NCBI GenBank assembly: GCA_019323525.1
Contig: JAHWHD010000066.1
Coordinates: 1 to 62,483 of the forward strand
Length of the DNA stretch: 62,483 nt
Reading direction: 5' to 3'
DNA from: Candidatus Woesearchaeota archaeon
GTDB taxonomy: Archaea; Nanobdellota; Nanobdellia; Woesearchaeales; JAHWHD01
The notes beneath the pieces were generated by a model. It made no database searches. It was not told where the DNA came from and was given only the letters and a program-made list of their open reading frames with translations. A program made the translations under genes and the position numbers. The stretch's first letter is position 1, and the number at the start of each line of letters is the position of its first letter. Positions 61,664 to 62,483 of the stretch are shown here, one piece after another.

Positions 61664-62373
61664 TAAACAACAAAAAAGTCCTAGCATACATCCCTGCAAG
61701 ATCAGGCTCTAAAGGAATTCCTGATAAAAATATAGTAGAGGTCAATGGCTTACCCTTGATGGCTTACACGATAAATGCTACAAAGGCCAGCAAATACGTT
61801 GACAGGATAATTGTATCAACAGACTCTCAACAATATGCAGACATCGCTATCAAATACGGTGCAGATGTTCCGTTTCTTAGACCTGAACACTTAGCAACAG
61901 ACTTAGCTGATGAAAGCGATGTTGTTGAACATTTGATCAACTGGCTAGAAGAAAACAAAGAACCATACGACATCATAATAAAACTCCAACCAACATCTCC
62001 TTTAAGGACAGCAGAGGATATAGACAACGCCATACGGATGTTATTAGAAAAAGATGCTAACTGCATAATCAGCGTTAATGAAGCCACAGTTAACCCACTA
62101 TGGATGAATACTTTGCCTGACAATCATTCAATGGACAATTTTATTAATTTCGACCTAATTAGGAAACAAAGGCAAGAACTAAAGAAATATTACCAGCTCA
62201 ATGGCGCCGTGTTCTGCGCTAAATGGGAATTTATAAAAGAAAACAAGAATTGGTATGGTCCAAACACATTTGCCTACATCATGCCAATTGAAAGGTCTAT
62301 CGACATTGACGAACCGACAGATATAAAACTTTTGAAGACCATAATTAGTGAAAAAGATGAAAACCGAGATTGA
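61660..62373 (+). CDS. CMP-nonulosonate (acylneuraminate) cytidylyltransferase
   Basis: A 237-residue protein with AYIPARSGSKGIPDKNIVEV, IVSTDSQQYADIA, KLQPTSPLRTAEDID and a late PIERSIDIDEPTDIKLL, the NeuA/PseF/LegF family. It activates the finished nine-carbon acid with CTP, giving the CMP-sugar used by a glycosyltransferase. This completes dehydratase, aminotransferase, acetyltransferase, hydrolase, synthase and CMP-transferase in one cluster. Confidence 0.92.
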   Translation: MINNKKVLAYIPARSGSKGIPDKNIVEVNGLPLMAYTINATKASKYVDRIIVSTDSQQYADIAIKYGADVPFLRPEHLATDLADESDVVEHLINWLEENKEPYDIIIKLQPTSPLRTAEDIDNAIRMLLEKDANCIISVNEATVNPLWMNTLPDNHSMDNFINFDLIRKQRQELKKYYQLNGAVFCAKWEFIKENKNWYGPNTFAYIMPIERSIDIDEPTDIKLLKTIISEKDENRD

Positions 62374-62483
62374 AAAACTAGTATTGATTGGAACTGCGTC
62401 AGTAAAACAAAGCATTAAACTTATGGACGATGCAGGCGAAGGACTCCTAATAATACTAGACGAATCACACCGCATCAAAGGCC
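62357..62483 (+). CDS. CBS-domain protein, probably sugar-phosphate nucleotidyltransferase (partial)
   Basis: ATG 62357 overlaps the previous gene by 17 nt and runs off the right edge; 42 residues visible. The sequence (KLVLIGTASVKQSIKLMDDAGEGLLIILDESHRIKG) is the first half of a CBS domain as found at the N-terminus of PtmE-type glucosamine-1-phosphate guanylyltransferases of legionaminic pathways. If so it supplies the GDP-sugar used by the LegB-like enzyme. The catalytic part lies outside the window. Confidence 0.6.
   Translation, partial: MKTEIEKLVLIGTASVKQSIKLMDDAGEGLLIILDESHRIKG

Overview
The window is archaeal, most probably a DPANN-type lineage (Woesearchaeota/Diapherotrites-like; the lineage is an inference). 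The evidence is an AglB/STT3 oligosaccharyltransferase with a WWDYG motif, a geranylgeranyl-reductase-type lipid enzyme, class III (archaellin/pilin-type) signal peptides, an ADP-forming acyl-CoA synthetase, a four-subunit 2-oxoacid:ferredoxin oxidoreductase, RtcA, an M42 aminopeptidase, and a tRNA-Trp split by introns. Promoters carry archaeal TATA boxes (TTTATATA/TTTAAATA). About 26 nt downstream there is often a start codon with no leader.

Layout. 1-3.8 kb (minus): a surface operon of four short pilin-like proteins, a large secreted fibre/adhesin-like protein and a second secreted protein cut by the window edge. 3.9-9.1 kb: rtcA, an unknown membrane protein, thrC, and the beta (minus) and alpha (plus) subunits of ADP-forming acyl-CoA synthetase. 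9.1-12.1 kb: a structured RNA and porGDAB. 12.2-16.1 kb (minus): an acidic repeat surface protein (DUF5667-like), a small protein, a membrane-anchored winged-helix regulator and an aminotransferase. 16.2-21.1 kb (plus): an amino-acid catabolic operon (aldehyde dehydrogenase, class III aminotransferase, M42 peptidase, permease). 21.15 kb: tRNA-Trp with two introns. 21.4-28 kb: four proteins I do not recognise, three with one membrane segment and one secreted. 28-33 kb: secreted and membrane-anchored Ig/CARDB-type cell-surface proteins. 33-37.5 kb: lipid reductase, a second copy of the structured RNA, a small membrane protein and AglB. 37.5-47.4 kb (minus) and 47.4-54 kb (plus): glycan assembly genes (Alg13/Alg14-like pair, GT2 and GT39 glycosyltransferases, flippase, methyltransferases, asparagine synthase-like amidotransferase, UDP-glucuronate decarboxylase). 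54.1-62.5 kb: a nonulosonic-acid (legionaminic/pseudaminic type) pathway, running on past the window edge into a CBS-domain nucleotidyltransferase.

How it fits together: the last 30 kb reads as one N-glycosylation island. Nucleotide sugars (UDP-xylose type, CMP-nonulosonate) are made, assembled on a lipid by GT2/GT39/Alg13-14 enzymes, flipped, and transferred by AglB to the pilins and Ig-domain surface proteins encoded earlier in the window. That assignment is inferred from families and neighbourhood.

Most notable: (1) two paralogous ~110-nt structured RNAs at 9112-9224 and 33989-34098, sharing motifs, geometry and a perfect closing stem with five compensatory base-pair changes; (2) tRNA-Trp with a 37/38 intron and a strict bulge-helix-bulge 21-nt intron in the T loop; (3) a 38-residue Trm112-like zinc-ribbon gene; (4) a repeated operator-like sequence ahead of two genes; (5) the unrecognised 21.4-28 kb cluster.
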